From contig JAAKBF010000171.1 of NCBI GenBank assembly GCA_012656075.1, positions 1-64,000 on the forward strand: a stretch of DNA of 64,000 nucleotides, given 5' to 3'. The DNA is from Phytophthora hibernalis. Lineage: Eukaryota > Oomycota > Peronosporomycetes > Peronosporales > Peronosporaceae. This document shows positions 45,207 to 57,221 of this stretch, piece after piece (position 1 is the first letter of the stretch; each line of letters begins with the position of its first letter). Under the pieces are notes generated by a model that did no database searches, was not told the origin of the DNA, and was given only the letters and a program-made list of their open reading frames with translations. A program made the position numbers and the translations under genes.

Positions 45207-46910
45207 ATGGTGCAGACAATTGCGATGAACGAAGCGACGCTGGTGGATGGCATAGTAAGCGGTGCTATGTTGTGCAGCCACGTTGAACACTTCTATTGAC
45301 ACGTAGAATCCATTTTTTGATTGATTTTGCAGGCCAAGTTCGTAGCGGAGGACCTGGGCTCCCTCAATGGCGAAGCTAATTGGTGGCATCAACGAGTACG
45401 ACTTGTCGAGCACTGGCTACGTGACGAAACGAGCCGAGTATGCATACCCGATGATGGGACCGACGAGGTACGCGATTGTATCTTACCCGAGCTGTTTGCA
45501 AGGATGTCGCTGACTCGGATCAACCCTCTACTGTAGATGATTCGGCGCCACATCCAGCGCGGAGACTCATACCCACGGGCGCAGTGCAAGTGTTGGAAAC
45601 ACATAGTGATGGAGCTCCGTGATCTCCCGTGTTTTGCGGGGATTGTTGCGCACACAAAAGCCCAAGACGCTGTGTCTCGAATTGCATGTAACGCTAGTCC
45701 AAGTCGAGGAAAACTGCGACCTGGAAAAGACCTGATTGTTCTTTCAGATGACAAGAGTAGTGACGACAACAGCAACACGAGCACGCATGGCGACGATGAG
45801 GGTAACAATGCATCTTCCTCTTGGTCCCTGGAACCGCTGAATCCTGAAACCGAGCAACCTCTAGTAGTTAAGAAGCCTCGGCCCCTCTCGAGTGCAACGT
45901 ACTTGTCACGACGTGAACTTGGCATGGACGCAATAGCTGTTGGTAAAAGTTTTTCCGGAATGTCTTTGATGGAGCGACAGATGGAGTGGCTTCGGAAAAA
46001 CACGATAAGATGGAGGCTGAACGGCTTCGTCAGGTGGAGGAAACCGAGCGAGAACTAACATTCCAGCCGAAACTTATTCGCCGCATCACATACTCTGGTG
46101 ATAGGCATTTCCGAGATGCGCCAGGGGTTCCCTCCAGTAGTAGGTCTTTTACACGAAGCGAGAGCAGTCGGCGAGTGGGAGAAACTGGAGGAGCAGCTCT
46201 GTTGAAGGAGAGAACCCTGCCAAAGGTCCCGAGACTTTCGCATCGGCGGCCTAAGAAAAACTGTACTGCAGAGCGCAGCAATATCACAACCTGTTGGTGT
46301 GTCTTGCAAGCTTCTGGATAATATGAAATCAGAGCTACAAGCATCTTTGGCTGCGACTAGAGCAAATGGCGATTCAGAGACGGACGTTGCGTTGGCGGAA
46401 TCGGTCGAAGAGCAGCTGGACGAGGGAGAAAATGGTGCGACTTCGTCCGAGAACAGCGACACAGCAGCAGAATACTCCCACGTGTTCGAAACAGAGTCGC
46501 CAGTGGTACTCGATGAAGTAACACCAGCAGAAAATACTCCGGCATGGAGCGCGAAGCCGACCATCGGTGGGCGACGGGCAGACTTCGACTCGAGCGAGAC
46601 AAAAGTTCGGCTGTCGTTGCAGGACGCGTCCAAGTTTGAGCTAAACTCCATGTACCGGAAAACAGACCGCAGAGCTGGTCGTGAAGGTGTTGCACTGCAC
46701 GTTGGACGGCGAGAGGACACACTCGAGGAGCAGGTGATCGCTGTGCTCTTTGACCGAGAAAAGGTGACGGAGGAAGACGCCGAGCGCTGGTGGACACAGC
46801 ATCAGCACCGTTTCGTCGAGTTTATTGAGCCACAGCAGCCACGAGAAGAAGACACAGCGCCAGTAGAATTACCATCATCAAGAGCAGCCACACCAAGGAT
46901 CCTAGTGTGA
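45207..46910 (+). CDS. Coiled-coil protein of unknown function, possibly flagellar
   Basis: I do not recognise the family. ATG 45207 opens MVQTIAMNEATLVDGI; an intron at 45255-45332 (GTAAGC...TTTTGCAG) joins to AKFVAEDLGSLNGEANWWHQ and RVRLVEHWLRDETSRVCIPD. An acidic Ser/Asp-rich region (LSDDKSSDDNSNTSTHGDD) follows, then MSLMERQMEWLRK and HDKMEAERLRQVEETERELTFQPKL, the kind of EAERxxxxEExELTFQPKL stretch often seen in ciliary coiled-coil proteins. The C-terminus ends TPRILV at 46910. Frames change near 45540, at the AAAAA run 45996-46000 and near 46290. The start of this gene 150 bp after the stop of the previous one, plus its own ATG and intron, argues it is separate. Confidence 0.6.
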
Positions 46911-47170
46911 AGGAAAAGTATCCTTTCCACTTCAACTTGAAGCTGTCTGTTGGTCGTACTTAGCACATCTGATACTGTACTGATTTTTCTTTGGTTTCGA
47001 AACTGAGGTATGCCACATCGCATCCGTCTTACAAACATCAAGTCAAACATCACGATCCCGCTTTCTACACTTTCGCATTTTCAAATTCAAAATCGAAGAG
47101 CTCAATTTTCATTCCCGGATTGGCATCTCCGTCGACGCGTGCATACCCCGCGTACAGCTCTTCCAGCCCC

Positions 47171-49479
47171 ATGTCAACACAATCACCACAACTGCACGTG
47201 TCTGACGCACCTAACGCACCAATGACGGCGTCCAACGACCCCGTACCGGCCGAGAAAATCGACCTTGACGCTTCGGAGCAGCTCCTGATCGACACCAATG
47301 CGCTTTTGTCGAAAATGGGCTTCGGAGACCGCGCCTTCGCCAATGCAGCAGACCTCGTAGCGAGTGTCTCGTCTATGAGCGTGGCTTTATACGAGAAACT
47401 CTTCCAATTCCGACTCCGGGACGTGGAGCGAGTGCCGCGCACTCGACAGGACTACGAACACAATGCGCAGTTGGTGGCGGACGCTCTACGGGGCGCCCTA
47501 TTGGAGCAGAGCGTGGACGGAGACGCAGTGGACGAACTTCGAGGGGATCGGCTGTGTGCAGGAGATCTGGGCAGCATCCGACGCCTGCTGAGGATGCTGG
47601 AGCAGGTGTACACGCTGCTGTTCGAGGAGAGCCAAGAGGTCGGCGACCGACTGCGAGACACGAGTTTTGCTCGTCTGGGGGTGACTACAACAGAGATGAA
47701 GCGGAGGAGAGTGCCACCTAAATTCGCTAAGAAGCAGAGGAAGGAGGGGCGAGGGAGGGAAGTCGTGGCAGATGCACCGAAAAGTGACGACCCCGAGAGA
47801 ACGAGTCTGCGTGAAAAAAGGATGAGCAAAGAGGTGACGAGGACTGCGAGGAGAAGTACATCAGTGAAGAGGGTCAGCCAGAAGCAGGAGGAAGTTCGAA
47901 CGGCTGCGAAGGAGGAACTGCGTCAGAGGAGGACGGCATCGGTAAGCGAAACGGACAGGTCGCGAGGGGATACATCGCTTAAGAGAGCAGATACGATCGC
48001 GGAAAACAACAAGAAGAGGTCTCGGTTGCTGGAGAAGTCGCTCAAGGCGAGCAGTAGCAGCAAGGCAGAACGCGCGGCGAAAGAGACGAGGGTGAGAGCT
48101 GCGCAAGGTGCTTCCCGGACGTCCGTGAAGTCGACGGTGTCCGAACGAAGAAAGCAAAAGGAGGACGAAAAAGAGCTGCTGAAAACGAAGCTGTATGGAC
48201 GCTTCGTTGCTGCGGCAGGTAGTGGGAGCTCGGACGATGACATGCCCCGTGAAAAGGGTCAGTCTATTCGGCAAGGAGCTCGCGTAACGCGGAGTGAGTT
48301 CTTTGAAGGTGTGTCATCCGTCCAACACATTAGCGACGAAAGCATGCACTTCTTAGAGGAGGAAGGCGCCTTTGCGCACAACTTTTCATCAATTAGCATC
48401 GAGGAGACGCCACCCCAGCAAAATGGAAACGAGCCTACAGCTGGACCGGATGCTGAAGCTCATGAAGCCCAGGAAGATCAGGAAGATCGCGAAAATGCGC
48501 AGCCGAACGAGAACGCTGACGTCGAGCAGTCTGTTCAGCACCACAAGAGCTCCAACCAGCAGGAGGCCGAAAACGACGATGAATCGACGTCCAGCCCCGT
48601 TAAAAAGAAGGTCGCACGTGACGAACCTCACGCCCCAGAGCGCCGGTCACCCTCGCGCGTGACCAAACGCGACCAAACCAAGTGTCTATATCCTTTGCTC
48701 CCGGGAACTAAGCGCCATACATCGACGTCCAACGCTCAAGCGCAGTATCTGCGGTACAAACTATCACTGAAAAATCATCTCCAGGAACTACGCCAGCGAG
48801 AGGCTTCTCAACGTCAGCACTTGGAGCGTGCATTCAAATCGGGTGAGCACATGGCAAACGTTGACAAAATCCGATCTCGCCGATTCGAGCAAGACGTACG
48901 TTTGCACCGCATCGCCATCGGTTTGGAGGCCAAGAACGAGGAAGAGAAGCAACTACGTCAAGCTATGAGCCATTTGCTGGGTCTGGAGAAGGAAAAGCTA
49001 CGCGAAGAGCACCGCCTTACAACCTCAGTACTGAAGCAAATTCAAAAGGAGCATACGGAGCGAGAGCAAGCCATGGAGAACTTCTATACGAACCAAATGC
49101 AGCTCGTCAAGGAACAGACTCGCCGTGAAACCAAGGAGCGTGAACTCGTGGAGAAAGCGCAACGTTCTGCATCCGAAAAATGATGCGCGAACTGCGTCAC
49201 GAGCGGGAGAACCAACTCGCAGCACTTCTACAGGAGAAACAGCATTTGGAGGAGACGCGCAGATTCCGCCACACCTCTCAGATGACTCAGCTTCTTGCAA
49301 AGACCGATGGGCTCTCGGTAAAGAGGACGGATGCGTTCTACACTGCTGCAATGAAGGCACGTGAGCGTCACACAGTGAAGAAGCAGCAGACTCAACGCCG
49401 AACTAGTCTAGACGCGTACCGAGCTGGTTCAAAGCCTCTTCGGAGAACCACAAGGCTGTCAACAAGTACCATAAGATAA
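47171..49479 (+). CDS. CEP95-like centrosomal coiled-coil protein
   Basis: Starts at the first in-frame ATG, 47171. Residues about 25-145 resemble the N-terminal domain of CEP95/CCDC45: SMSVALYEKLFQFRLRDVER, VPRTRQDYEHNAQLVADALRG, GDLGSIRRLLRMLEQVYTLL, matching the human order (ALYQ..., PRSQEDDAHN, KESIKNLLEI). A long Lys/Arg/Ser-rich middle follows, then an acidic segment (EAQEDQEDRENAQPNENADV), then an unbroken coiled coil (about 48.75-49.45 kb: LKNHLQELRQREASQRQHLE). The frame breaks at AAAAA 49176-49180; one more A continues into MMRELRHERENQLAALLQEK and the protein ends STSTIR, about 769 residues. CEP95 is reported at centrosomes and spindle poles; a basal-body role here is inference. 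Confidence 0.75.
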
Positions 49480-49586
49480 AAAAGTTTTTGCGTTAGTCCT
49501 AACGGTTGTCCTTCAGAGCCTTCGAGTAGCTTGATGTGCAAGCGCAAGGAATTCCGGCATGCGGTACTGTATTTACAAGTAAATAT

Positions 49587-52023
49587 CTACAGCATGTATC
49601 GGCGTGAACGTGTCAACAGGTCAGCAGCGTGGATGACACCCTGTAGCTTGCCACGCTGCGTGACAAAGAGTTGTGGGCATTTGTGAACCGAGATGAGTAG
49701 GATCACATGGCTGGCGCATGTATCGCGAGGCACGTGAAAGTGATCATCTTCCAGAGTCAAAAGTTCGAGTTGTATCAAGTCCACAACCTCCGAGCTTTCG
49801 GAGGCTGGGTGAGAAAGCATAGTAGCTTGTTCAGGCGTGAGGCCGGCCACCGACACTCGTCGGTCTCCAGAAACCGACTTACCGCATTGAAGGCTGAGCT
49901 CCCATAGCACCACAAGAGACTCCAATTCTTCTCGAGTGGCAACACCCATCAAGGCCATTGATTTCGTGTCATCTACAACAGGGAAAACATGAACAGTCCT
50001 GCCCTTCTTGCCACTGCCAGTCACCTGCAGCAACTGCTTGATTGAAGCCAATGTTTGACGCCGCACAAGATAGTAAGGAGGTACATCACGCATCAGATCG
50101 CCCGCCGTGAGCGAGTAGGATTTCTGCTTTGAGAGGTCTGGCCATTGCGGCAAGTTCTTCTGGCGAGCCATTGTCTCGTACATGTCGAGGGAGAATAATC
50201 GGGTCACCGCACGTCCAACGATAACACAAAGAAGCACCGGGATCATGTAGCTCAGCTGGCCCGTAAGTTCGAACACAATCACCGCAATACTGATAGTTCC
50301 TGTAACACCTGCCGTGAAACTAGCGGCTCCTACGACCGCGTAGCCTCCGATTGATAGCTCTCCCTCGCTGAGAATGACCACCATTTCACCAAACAGCCGA
50401 CCCAATGCGGCGCCAATCGCAAATACAGGAGTGACAATGCCACTAGGCACGAACACGGTGGCACTGATAGCCAGGGACCAGAATCGAACGAGCACATACG
50501 TGAACAAGTTCAAAGTCAGCGACGGAGACGTCCATGAACTTCCGAAGTCGATCGACAGATGAGTAGCGGTTGACACCGCGTTCGACGTCAATGTTTTCGT
50601 CGAGAACATGTCGTCGATAGTTTGGCGCTGCGTGAGTTGCATGAAACTACCCACCGGGTACTCCACCAGGGAAAACAAAAACGCAACGAGAGCAGCGTAC
50701 ACGAACGGCGCCATACCGGGGAATCTGCCGCACCAAGACAACAGATATTCGTCTTCGAACTTCTTCTTCAGGTCAAGAATCATGCGAAATGATCGAACCA
50801 ACAGCGCAGCGAGTAGACCGCAAATGACCGCCAGCAGCAGGAAGAACGCAATCTCGAACGTCTCGTAAGGCAGCGCATCGAACTCGGTCGTGAATAGCGA
50901 GCCGTACGAACCAGCCAGAAAACTGTTGAGACCACGAAAAACCACAACCCCACGACAGACGAGAAGAAGGCGCGCCAGTAGTTGGACGTCACGTAGTACG
51001 ACGTAGTGACCTCAATACTGAAGAGCACGCCACCGACAGGAGCACCAAAGGTAGCCGTCACCCCTACCGCACAGGCAGCGGACAGCACATGATGCGTCAA
51101 GTCCTTTGAGTTCCGAATTTGCTCGAACAGCGGCAAGCGCAGCAGCTGTCGAGCGATAATGGAGCTCAAGTGCACGAACGGACCTTCCTTGCCGATAGTC
51201 AGTCCACTCCCTAGAGCAAAAATCAAGCCGAAAGACTTGGCAATCAGCGCTCTCCCGTGAGGTAGTTGGGGAAGGGGAACCCTCCCAAGATGCTGCGCAT
51301 TTCCGGGATGCCCGAGCCTGCAACTTCTGGGCAGATCATAACGGTGCAGCCCACGCCCAGCAGCAGAATAAACACCCTGAACAGGATGTAGAAGAGATAT
51401 CCCAGTACCCAGCCACCTGCCAGAGACGTGAAGCTCGTATGTAGTTTGGTGACAAGGAGCACCCCTGCGTCCACGCTCCAGGCCGTCATGGACGCCAAAG
51501 AGCCCAAAAGCAGCAGAAAGACCCAAGAACTCTGCAGAAAGGACGACATGTGCTCGCGCTCCAACAACGAACGCGCCAATGGGACGGAGGCTGCGTCCAT
51601 AGCTGCAGAGTTGCTGGAGCCACAGGTGGGGGCTCCTCGGACTTGTCCCTGCCACTCGTCGTCGCTCTCTTCGTCGTCTCCGTCCAGCAGCTGCAGCGGT
51701 CGGTAGCGCACGTTAAGTGGGGTTTCAGTGGCTCCTGACTGTTGCATGGCCGATCTGGCCTGGCCCAGAGCTGCAGCAGGCGACCAGCTGTTGGTCCACG
51801 AAGTTGCAGCGTCTGAAGCTTTGGGGTTCGCCCCTCCGGCGGTGTTTATTGATGAGGACGCAGAGTCGGAGGAAGAGCCGATGGACGCGACGCTCTGGGG
51901 ATGCTCGTGGAGATCGACAACCTGCAGCGACACGGACGCAGATGCAGGAGATGCAGAGGAAGAGGAAGAGCCATCGGAAGTCGACGGCGCGCGTGGGGGC
52001 GCGGTAGACGGCGGCGATGGCAT
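49587..52023 (-). CDS. CLC-family chloride channel/transporter with two CBS domains
   Basis: Moves chloride across membranes as a dimer. ATG 52023 opens a Ser/Pro-rich cytosolic tail of about 170 residues. CLC signatures are GSGIPEMRSILGG, GKEGPFVHLSS (gating Glu present), GVTATFGAPVGGVLFSIEV and VPSGIVTPVFAIGAALGRLFG (helix N region). The C-terminal CBS pair includes DLMRDVPPYYLVRR and DTCASHVILLISVHKCPQLF, ending TRSRRYML. The proton-pathway glutamate of exchangers is replaced by Val in FSIEVT, as in plasma-membrane channels of the CLC-0/1/2 type. Frames change at the run 51253-51255 and at 50948-50951, both one base short. Total length is about 810 residues. Confidence 0.93.
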
Positions 52024-52593
52024 GACGTTGGTCTGGGCTCCTTACTTGTCACTTGACTGACGACTACCGAGTTTTGGGCAGACAGGATATTATCCACAAT
52101 AAGATTATGGCACATTATCCACCGGATAATAGAATATCCTTTTTATTTGTTGATTTTTCTAATTTTGTTTATCCATTTGTTTTTATGGATCTTTTCATTT
52201 TGTGTAATGAAATCCTGACAAAATTGAAAATTTGATAATATCCGAGATAAATGAGTTATTGTGTTTTGTGGCATTATGAGCAAAAAGGAACGATTTGGTA
52301 CGGATTTGGCCATTTCCCCCAATTTTGAGATGTTCATAATGAACTTCATTGGGGTGTCTTGGTGTTGGCATTCCCACCGCTTTGGCTTGTTAGTCGTGAC
52401 AATGCCTCGATGGAGCACTAAATTTTCATCGCACTGTCCATTGCGACAGCACGGCTTCAATTGGTTTTGAAAAGTTGAGTATTATAGAAGCTACCATGTC
52501 AAGTCTCGACGATCTCAATGCAATGAGCGACGAGTGTTATGTTGCGTCTAAATTTTCTGAGCGTGTGGCTCCTTATAGTATCGATACCGGCGT
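52024..52593. other. AT-rich spacer between CLC start and kinase copy 1
   Basis: About 570 bp, sharply AT-rich from 52080 to 52270 compared with neighbouring genes. A 10-bp inverted pair, GGATATTATC near 52087 and GATAATATCC near 52241, could mark an old MITE of about 165 bp, but no target-site duplication is evident. No gene recognised. Confidence 0.35.
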
Positions 52594-54355
52594 CTAAGGT
52601 CCGCGAGATAAGATTGTGTGAAGTTGGTACAGTGCGTCTGATGCTGTGGGTCGGTCCTTCGGGTCGATGGACACGCAGGCCATGCCTAGTTCCTTGATGG
52701 CCTTTGGTGCGGCAGAAGAGAATTCGATGCGGAGTCGACCCGTAGCCACCATCTGCAGGATGGCCAAGTCGGGCATCGCTCGGCCAGAGTCGCTCTTCTC
52801 CTTTGCGTTGGCGTACGGGATCATGTGTTGATCCAGTTCGGCCAGCACCACTCCGAACGAGAACATGTCGGCCTTGTCGTCGTACCGCTCCCCCATCATC
52901 ACCTCCGGCGCCATCCACCGAGAAGATCCGACGCCGCCGGTCATGGTGTGGTCGGACCGCTCTCGAGAGACTCCAAAGTCCGTGACCTTGGCATCCAACT
53001 GCGTGGTTAGTAAAATGTTCTTGGATTTGAGGTCGCGGTGCAAAACGGGTGGCGACAATGAATGGAGGTATGTGAGAGCGTGAGCTACGTGGAGAGCGAT
53101 CGTAGTCTTGCTTCTGTCGAATCCGACGGGGGTGTTGTGCTCTTCACAGTTCTTGAGCAGCGTCCGAAGATCGCCACCTTCCATGTATTCGGACAACACA
53201 CACAGGTCATTGAGTGAATCCCAAGCGACTCCCACGAACTGCACGATTCGCTCGTGGTCCAACGAAGCCATGAGCTTGACCTCAGCCAGAAAGGCGTTCA
53301 AGTGGCTAATGCTCTTGCGCATTTCCGGAAGCAGCATCTTCACCGCGATAGGTTCATCGTTGAAAAGACCCGCGTAGACTTCACCGTAGCCTCCTCGACT
53401 GATGAGCTGCTTCACAACCACCTTCTCGCGCGGGACGCGAGCTGTGATGATGATCTCGTCGTCCCACAAACCGCTCACTCCGCTTAGCTTTCTTCGGCTC
53501 CTCGGTTTCTCTTCTTCGGCTGAGTACGAGGACTCGGAGCCGAGCGTGATCGCGTTCAAGGCGCTTTCAGGCGTCGGGTAGCCGGCGTAGCTGGCAGCCA
53601 GGGCCGCGATACCTACGTCCTTGGAGTGGTTGTCATCGTAGCGCCGTCGAATAAACTTGAATGTGGCAAAACCTAAGAACGCCACGCAGGCCACCGCTCC
53701 TGCCACGATGCCAGCGATCCCCTCTGTGCTAAGGTCGTCGCTGCTTGGACTTCTCAAACCGCCAAGCTGACTGTTTTCGTAAGAAAACGACGAACTGCTG
53801 CTGTCGGCGCTGCTGGAAGCCGTCCCGGTGTAGAACCTGTAGTGACCTTGGATGCATTCGCCGTTCGAGATCTCCTGTTTCCCTAGCCAGAACTCATGAG
53901 TAGGTTTGCTGCCGCATTCGCCATCATCGAAAAGAAGGACAATCGCCGTCCCGTTCTCGTAGAGACTCACAACGTCGGACGAGTTGGCGAGTACCGACGA
54001 TTTCTCACACGTGCCTGATGCAGGGTAGACCGAGGTCTGCACTAAATGTTGACACCCGGCGCCTTCATACTCCTCCATCATCACGTAGTCGAATCCCCTG
54101 AAAACTTCTTGCGTGAAATTGAACCGGTCGGTGACGTTGCAAGTCACCGACACGAAGCGTGTATCCACCCAGGTCGTGCGCTGTACAGGCTTCTGCGTCA
54201 CAACTGTCCGTTTCGATCATCTTGAGGACGTTCGGCGTACCAGCGCAGCGACTTCCGGAGTAAAGCTCCCGAGCCGACCAGTTTGTCGCCATCGACGGCA
54301 CCGCGAGCAGTGAGCCCATCGCCAACGCCCCGAGCAGCCACCGGCAGAGCGACAT
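52594..54355 (-). CDS. Receptor-like TKL kinase, copy 1
   Basis: Single-pass receptor-like serine/threonine kinase of the tyrosine-kinase-like group, expected at the plasma membrane. ATG 54355 opens a signal peptide (MSLCRWLLGALAMGSLLAVP). The Cys-rich ectodomain (RELYSGSRCAGTPN, CNVTDRFNFTQEVFRGFDYV) precedes a membrane helix (GIAGIVAGAVACVAFLGFATF). The kinase has ISRGGYGEVYAG, IAVKML, LHRDLKSKNILL, VTDFGVSRE and SSRWMAPEVMMGERYDDKAD, all catalytic residues present, ending HTILSRGP at 52597. The frame changes once near 54190 in the ectodomain. It shares the same layout as copy 2, in tandem on the same strand, 509 bp apart. Confidence 0.9.
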
Positions 54356-54864
54356 CGCGAACGGGACCTGGAACCTGTTGCCTGAAAGACGGTGAACTTG
54401 AAATGAGCGTTGAGCGACCATGTCCCCATTCGATCGAGCTCCCGCGATTGGGAGACAGATGGAAGGCATCGCCTCCCCATCTTGGTCCAAATCTCGGTGG
54501 GTTGAGGCAGGCACAAGCGCCGCATCAATCGATCACCAAAGCCGGAGCCGCAGACACAACGGGAAGCTGTACGGAGCGAGACCTCATGAACGTCGGACTT
54601 TTAACCTCATGCGCGAAAACGACTGTTCTTGTGTGCGTGAACCACTGGCCCAAACAATCGGTGACCAAACTACGGTCATGGCTACCGCATCTCGGTGAAG
54701 CACATTGCCTGCGCTTGAATAGAGCGAGAACGCTCCGGACCTGGAGTTCAGGGGCCAAATTCAACTGCGTCGGTCCCTCCTTGGGCCTGCAAGCAGGACT
54801 TCCGCCACCACAAACTCACAACACACACGTTATCGATCTAGGTACAAACATTATTTTATCCTTG
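54356..54864. other. Spacer between the tandem kinases
   Basis: About 510 bp holding the promoter of copy 1 and the 3' flank of copy 2. Overlapping open frames on the plus strand run antisense into the kinase genes and have no domain. No gene recognised. Confidence 0.4.
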
Positions 54865-56622
54865 CTATTCCGTCAAACTTCCTCTATCATATCCAAACTC
54901 GGTTGTCAAAATCGTGTGAAGCTTGTAAAGGGTTTGAGCTGCAGTTGGTCGGTCGTTGGGGTCGACCGCAACGCAGGACAACCCCAACTCGACCATAGAG
55001 CTTGGTGCGGCAGAAGAAAATTGCACTTGCAATTTCCCCATAGCTACCAAATGCACAATCGCCGTACTTGGCATTTTGCGACTGGGATTGCTGTCCTCCA
55101 CGGCGTCCGAGTACGGCAAAGCGTGGAGATCCAACTCGGACATGACGACGCCCAAGGAAAACACGTCTGCCTTGTCGTCGTACCTCTCCCCCATCAATAC
55201 TTCAGGCGCCATCCAGCGAGACGTTCCGACCCCTGCAGTCATAGTGTCGTCCACTACATGTTCTCGTGATACCCCAAAGTCCGTGAGTTTAGCCTCTAGG
55301 TTGGCATCGAGAAGGATGTTCTTCGACTTGAGGTCGCGGTGCAGCACTGGCGGGTCCAATGAGTGCAGATACGTGAGCGCGTACGCTATGTGGAGCGCAA
55401 TCTTCACTTTGGTCTCGTTGAACCCAACAGGGACGTTCTGAGTCTCGTAGGAAGATAGCAATTGCCGTAGGTCGCCACCTTCCATGAATTCGGTGAGCAC
55501 ACACAGATCAGAGAGCGAATCCCAAGCGACTCCGACGAATTTTACAATTCGAGGGTGGTCTAGCGCGGCAATGAGCTTCACCTCTTCCAGAAACGAACCC
55601 AAATGTTTCGCGCTCTTCCGGTTCTCCGGTAGTAACATCTTCACTGCAACATGCTGTCCGTTGAGCCATCCTGAGAAAACTTGTCCATATCCTCCTTGGC
55701 TGATCACTCCTTCGAGTTCCACCTTATCGCGGTCGACACGCGCAGCGGCGATTTCGTCGTCGTCCCAGAAGTAGCTGATGCTCCGCTGCTCTCTCATGTC
55801 CCGAGAGTACGAACTGTTGGTATTACCTGTACTGAAGGCGGTGCTCTTCGGCACGTTCCGCATCCCTGTGTAGCTATCGTAGCCCACGACACAGTCCGAA
55901 TTGTCGGACCCCTGTTCTTTGCTAGGTGAGCGTCGCTTCCAGACGAAAATTGCAGTCATAAATCCAACCACACCTGCAGCCAGGACGATGCCGAAGATGG
56001 CCCAACCACTTAAACTTGAGTTCGAGCTTGACTCGTCAGCACCTCCCGAGCTGGTACCTGCCTCTGCTGCCCCGCTACTGGCATTTATCAAACCTTCCCC
56101 AGCGCTAGTGTAAATTTTGTAGTAGTCTTCGACGCAGTCACCTGTCGAAATGTTACCACTGTCAAACACAATACGCATGACCGAGTCCCCGTCGCACCCT
56201 ACGTCATTGAACAAGGAGATCACCGCCGACCCGTTCGCGAAAAGTGCCGCTATGACGGAGTAGCTCCCGTACAACGTGGACGTTGCGCAACTCCCCATGG
56301 CCGGCAGTACCGTCGTCAACCTCAAGTTCTCGCAGTCGACGCCGGCGTAATCCTCTACGACAATGTAGTTGAACTCTCCGAAGACCTCTTCGGCGTACGC
56401 GAACCGGTCGCTGACGTTGCAGTTGAGGGATGAAAACCTGGTTACGTTATTCACTTGCACCATTGAGCACTCCGAAGGTGTGCAACTGGAAACCGTTGCG
56501 AGACTCACTGAAACGGGGTCTCCGGAGCAATTGTCGGCGCTGAAAAGCTCCTGCGCCATCAAAACGGAGCGCGCAGCGAGCACCGACGGCGCCATCAGCA
56601 GCAGCAAAGCGATTCCAAACAT
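54865..56622 (-). CDS. Receptor-like TKL kinase, copy 2 (intact)
   Basis: A complete 585-residue reading frame from ATG 56622. The signal peptide is MFGIALLLLMAPSVLA. The ectodomain, about residues 17-200, has eight or more N-glycosylation sites (for example NCS, NVT, NVS, NGS, NIS) and paired cysteines; its pattern EVFGEFNYIVVEDYAGVDCE matches copy 1. The membrane helix is WAIFGIVLAAGVVGFMTAIF, followed by KRR. The kinase domain has ISQGGYGQVFSG, VAVKML, LHRDLKSKNILL, LTDFGVSRE and GTSRWMAPEVLMGERYDDKA, all catalytic residues kept. The C-terminus ends DRGSLTE. No ligand-binding domain is recognisable. The pair arose by tandem duplication; divergence is greatest in the ectodomain, as expected for recognition genes. 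Confidence 0.95.
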   Translation of the reverse strand: MFGIALLLLMAPSVLAARSVLMAQELFSADNCSGDPVSVSLATVSSCTPSECSMVQVNNVTRFSSLNCNVSDRFAYAEEVFGEFNYIVVEDYAGVDCENLRLTTVLPAMGSCATSTLYGSYSVIAALFANGSAVISLFNDVGCDGDSVMRIVFDSGNISTGDCVEDYYKIYTSAGEGLINASSGAAEAGTSSGGADESSSNSSLSGWAIFGIVLAAGVVGFMTAIFVWKRRSPSKEQGSDNSDCVVGYDSYTGMRNVPKSTAFSTGNTNSSYSRDMREQRSISYFWDDDEIAAARVDRDKVELEGVISQGGYGQVFSGWLNGQHVAVKMLLPENRKSAKHLGSFLEEVKLIAALDHPRIVKFVGVAWDSLSDLCVLTEFMEGGDLRQLLSSYETQNVPVGFNETKVKIALHIAYALTYLHSLDPPVLHRDLKSKNILLDANLEAKLTDFGVSREHVVDDTMTAGVGTSRWMAPEVLMGERYDDKADVFSLGVVMSELDLHALPYSDAVEDSNPSRKMPSTAIVHLVAMGKLQVQFSSAAPSSMVELGLSCVAVDPNDRPTAAQTLYKLHTILTTEFGYDRGSLTE

Positions 56623-57221
56623 GACGGTCTGGAAAAGTCACGGCGGACCAAGGTCGGTTTGTGTGGTTGTCCTCACGGGGAGCACAACGGATAATGACCA
56701 AGTGGGACACGCCAAATTGCGGACGATGTTACTGCGACCGAATCTACCACATATGTAGACGGCCATTATACTTATAAGTTACTACAATATTATATTTGAC
56801 ACTTGGTGGCACTGCATATAATAGGACGGATGGCATACCTGGTTCGGCAGTGCAAGTGCGACATGGAGGGTTAAAGGGGCCAAGTGTTGTCCATGTATTG
56901 AGCCCTATGGTGGACGTCTACAGCCATTGTACCGGTAATTGCTGCAGCGCTTTCCAAATACTGAGTGAAGTTGTATTTCCTTCGACATGTATTAAAGTGA
57001 ACTCTCGACTGGATATTGTTATTTTATTAGAGGAAGATTTTATTTAGAGTTAATAAAATATCTTCTCCCTGTGAAATCACAAAACATTGGCTCGAAATTC
57101 GGTCGCAGCAGCGTACAGCATTCCTCCGATAGGATGTGCACGGGTTCACTTGGACATCAAGTTGACGGACATTTGCTCAACCAATTCGTGTCTGGTCGCA
57201 GAAGTAAACTAAAATGTAGCC
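56623..57221. other. Divergent spacer, kinase copy 2 / TIR-NACHT gene
   Basis: About 600 bp between divergent starts. AT-rich near 56755-56800 and 57015-57060 (TTTTATT and AATAAAA face each other). No gene recognised; it should contain both promoters. Confidence 0.4.

Noticed and set aside
45207..46910. Continuation of the helical-repeat gene into this region
   Set aside because: A frame ending QAVPS stops at 45053, and the next part has its own ATG and intron, so two genes are more likely.
52087..52250. Possible MITE bounded by GGATATTATC and GATAATATCC
   Set aside because: Only 10 bp of inverted match and no target-site duplication, in an AT-rich stretch where such matches arise by chance.
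54283..55269. Plus-strand 328-codon frame across the kinase pair
   Set aside because: Runs antisense through kinase coding sequence and the spacer; no domain and no ATG context of note.
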